From the NCBI RefSeq assembly GCF_016745235.1, contig NZ_JAELVM010000003.1:1054001-1118000 (forward strand): DNA of 64,000 bases, in the 5' to 3' direction. The position numbers were made by a program, and so were the translations under genes. The notes under the pieces were generated by a model. That model searched no databases, was not told the DNA's origin, and saw nothing but the letters and a program-made list of their open reading frames with translations. How positions within the stretch are numbered: position 1 is the first letter of the stretch; the number at the start of each line of letters is the position of its first letter. Below are positions 62,483 through 64,000 of this stretch, piece by piece. The stretch comes from Chryseobacterium endalhagicum. Its GTDB lineage: Bacteria > Bacteroidota > Bacteroidia > Flavobacteriales > Weeksellaceae.

Positions 62483-64000
62483 CTATTGTTTAGTACCGTA
62501 AATGACTCTTAACTGAATTCTTTTTGGATTTGTTTTGTCTGAACCAACATAAACGCCTCTTTCTGTTTCAAATGCTCTTTTTGTATATCTGTATCCTAAC
62601 GGGGCAGTATCAGACATAACAAACTTCCCAATGTTTAGCAATAGTAGTTTATTAGTCTTAGTAGTTCCATCTTCCGCCGGTTCCACAATATCCTTTACTG
62701 TTTTCGTTACTGTAAATTCATAGTAAGAAGGATTTTTATCCAGATCATATGATCTTAGCCATGTAAAACCTACAGAGGTATCAGCGAGGAATTCCTTCGG
62801 AGTAAATACTCCTGACCCTGTTGCAGTTTCTGTTAAAAAAAGAAGAGTAAAATTATCTGCTATTTTTTTATACTTATTGCTCCAGCTTGCAGCATCTGTA
62901 TAGATTCTGATTTTTGCACTTACAATAGCCGCTTTTTTCTCATTATACTGCTTTTTAAGTTCTGTAATAGTTTCATCCGGTATTTTTACACGTACCGAAG
63001 GACCTCCCATTCCCTGAAGATAAAGTTTAGGATCTCCGGTTGTTGTATTGATCATGTCCTTTGCAGTATTCCAGGCAGAACCTATTCTGTTGTATTCATA
63101 CTGGCCGAGACGTGCATTACCAAGACTTCCTGTTAACAGTAATTTAAAAGTAGACTGTGGTCTTGTAATAGTACCATTGGTGTCCTTCTCGTTGGTGTAA
63201 TACATGATAATCTCCATATTATCAGGAGCCATCTGTAAAAGATATCCGTCTGTATCGGTTACGGAAAGTCTTATCCCCTTAAAATATCTTGTAAAGTTGG
63301 CTGCATCCATCAGCTCCGGTTTCCCGTTCTTGTCAAGAATCTTGGTCTGGAAAAAATCGTTTTTCAAACGGATTCTAAGTCCCGGCTCTGAAGTAAATAC
63401 TGTTGAATTATCTGATTTTTTGGTAATGGTTTTAGCGGTTACCCGTCCCTCAAGAATACCAGATCCCAAAGATTCTCCGGTACTTACAGACGCATTGGAA
63501 TATCTGAAAGCATCTGAATTACCATCTAAGAATGTAGTAATTTCATCTACATTGATGTGCATCAGACTATGAGATCCACCGGAACCTAGCTTTGTCTTAC
63601 CGTATTTAAAAGAAAAATCGGTAGGATATGTTTTTATATCTGTAGAAACAGCTACATTTTCGGTTCCTATCAATATATTTTCGTCTTTAAGCGGACGCGT
63701 TACTATCGAATCGGCAGCAGAAGAAATATAAGGTTTCATGACCAATACAACAGAATCTACTTTTGGCGTTTTACCGAAATCAAAATTATCCGTACTCATT
63801 CTCAGCTGGGTAAGATAGGATGCTTTCTGCATACCAAACTGCGGCTCGTTGAAAGCCCCTAAAACAGCAAGAGATAAACTTGATCCTGTAGTACTTACCT
63901 GGCTTACAAGTCTTCCTGCATCACTTCGGATAGAATCATTATTATTAACATTATAAGCAATAAGGTCATATGAAGTTACATTCCCTTCCGCAGCACCGTC
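62483..64000 (-). CDS. DUF4270 family exported protein (5' end outside window)
   Basis: The visible part has 505 residues and the frame is open to the right edge; the N-terminus and signal peptide are outside the window. Identification rests on LAVLGAFNEPQFGMQKASYLTQLRMS at the edge, and on the overall beta-rich pattern with VDSVVLVMKPY and LRVIYGTKQ. The ATG at 63832 is internal. DUF4270 genes next to glmS and gldKLMN are commonly seen in Flavobacteriia, as I recall. Function unknown, possibly a surface protein. Confidence 0.85.
   Translation of the reverse strand, partial: DGAAEGNVTSYDLIAYNVNNNDSIRSDAGRLVSQVSTTGSSLSLAVLGAFNEPQFGMQKASYLTQLRMSTDNFDFGKTPKVDSVVLVMKPYISSAADSIVTRPLKDENILIGTENVAVSTDIKTYPTDFSFKYGKTKLGSGGSHSLMHINVDEITTFLDGNSDAFRYSNASVSTGESLGSGILEGRVTAKTITKKSDNSTVFTSEPGLRIRLKNDFFQTKILDKNGKPELMDAANFTRYFKGIRLSVTDTDGYLLQMAPDNMEIIMYYTNEKDTNGTITRPQSTFKLLLTGSLGNARLGQYEYNRIGSAWNTAKDMINTTTGDPKLYLQGMGGPSVRVKIPDETITELKKQYNEKKAAIVSAKIRIYTDAASWSNKYKKIADNFTLLFLTETATGSGVFTPKEFLADTSVGFTWLRSYDLDKNPSYYEFTVTKTVKDIVEPAEDGTTKTNKLLLLNIGKFVMSDTAPLGYRYTKRAFETERGVYVGSDKTNPKRIQLRVIYGTKQ

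Overview
The window looks like chromosome from a Chryseobacterium-like member of the Bacteroidota (class Flavobacteriia). The evidence is the gliding/type IX secretion core gldK-gldL-gldM-gldN, a T9SS type A C-terminal sorting domain, many start regions preceded by the Bacteroidota -7 element TAnnTTTG instead of a Shine-Dalgarno sequence, a split transketolase, DUF4270 and DUF2490 family proteins, and moderately low GC. The genus is an inference from overall flavour.

Layout, left to right. Positions 1-925 hold the 3' end of asnB, followed by a block of hairpin-bearing dispersed repeats that recurs inverted near 31.0-31.2 kb. From 1.4 to 13.3 kb lie housekeeping and stress genes: an exported protein, an MdtD-like MFS exporter, two pirins, a compact redox/stress operon (frameshifted GNAT, pirin, NADPH-FMN reductase, TMEM175 channel, YjdI ferredoxin-like protein, OsmC, YjdJ-like GNAT), a sodium:solute symporter, an SGNH hydrolase, an exported protein behind a telomere-like hexamer tract, and the two transketolase halves. 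Three small hypotheticals (13.3-14.9 kb) face left.

From 15.0 to 18.7 kb is a RiPP locus of the grasp-with-spasm type: a 64-aa precursor, a hairpin terminator, a lipoprotein, an MvdC/D-like ATP-grasp ligase, a 60-aa protein coupled by ATGA overlaps on both sides, and a SPASM-domain protein without a radical-SAM CxxxCxxC motif. Palindromic and direct TGTACAAA sites lie upstream. From 18.7 to 30.9 kb come a membrane protein, an Lrp/AsnC regulator, tamB divergent from tsaD with only 4 bp between start codons, rsmE, a TrmH-like methyltransferase, ansA, tRNA-Ser(GGA) and a DUF2490-like protein with an apparent 3' frameshift.

From 32.9 to 44.7 kb is a leftward RHS (polymorphic toxin-like) operon: a T9SS-sorted repeat protein, a 1127-aa RHS-like protein, a tail-fibre-like coiled-coil protein, an RHS protein with a variable C-terminal tip and a putative immunity gene. 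Behind them sits an orphan RHS tip plus lipoprotein cassette bounded by two copies of a direct repeat, which looks like a displaced older toxin end. An AcrAB-TolC-like RND efflux operon follows (45.0-50.7 kb). Surface and stress lipoproteins (51.8-54.1 kb) include MliC-like and META-domain proteins and a candidate 48-aa small ORF. The window ends with a SemiSWEET, an FAD oxidoreductase, gldN-M-L-K, glmS and a DUF4270 protein that runs off the right edge.

The most interesting parts are the RiPP locus with its unexplained small protein and lipoprotein, and the RHS locus with repeat-bounded orphan cassettes. Function calls rest on motif recognition by eye; no database search was run.
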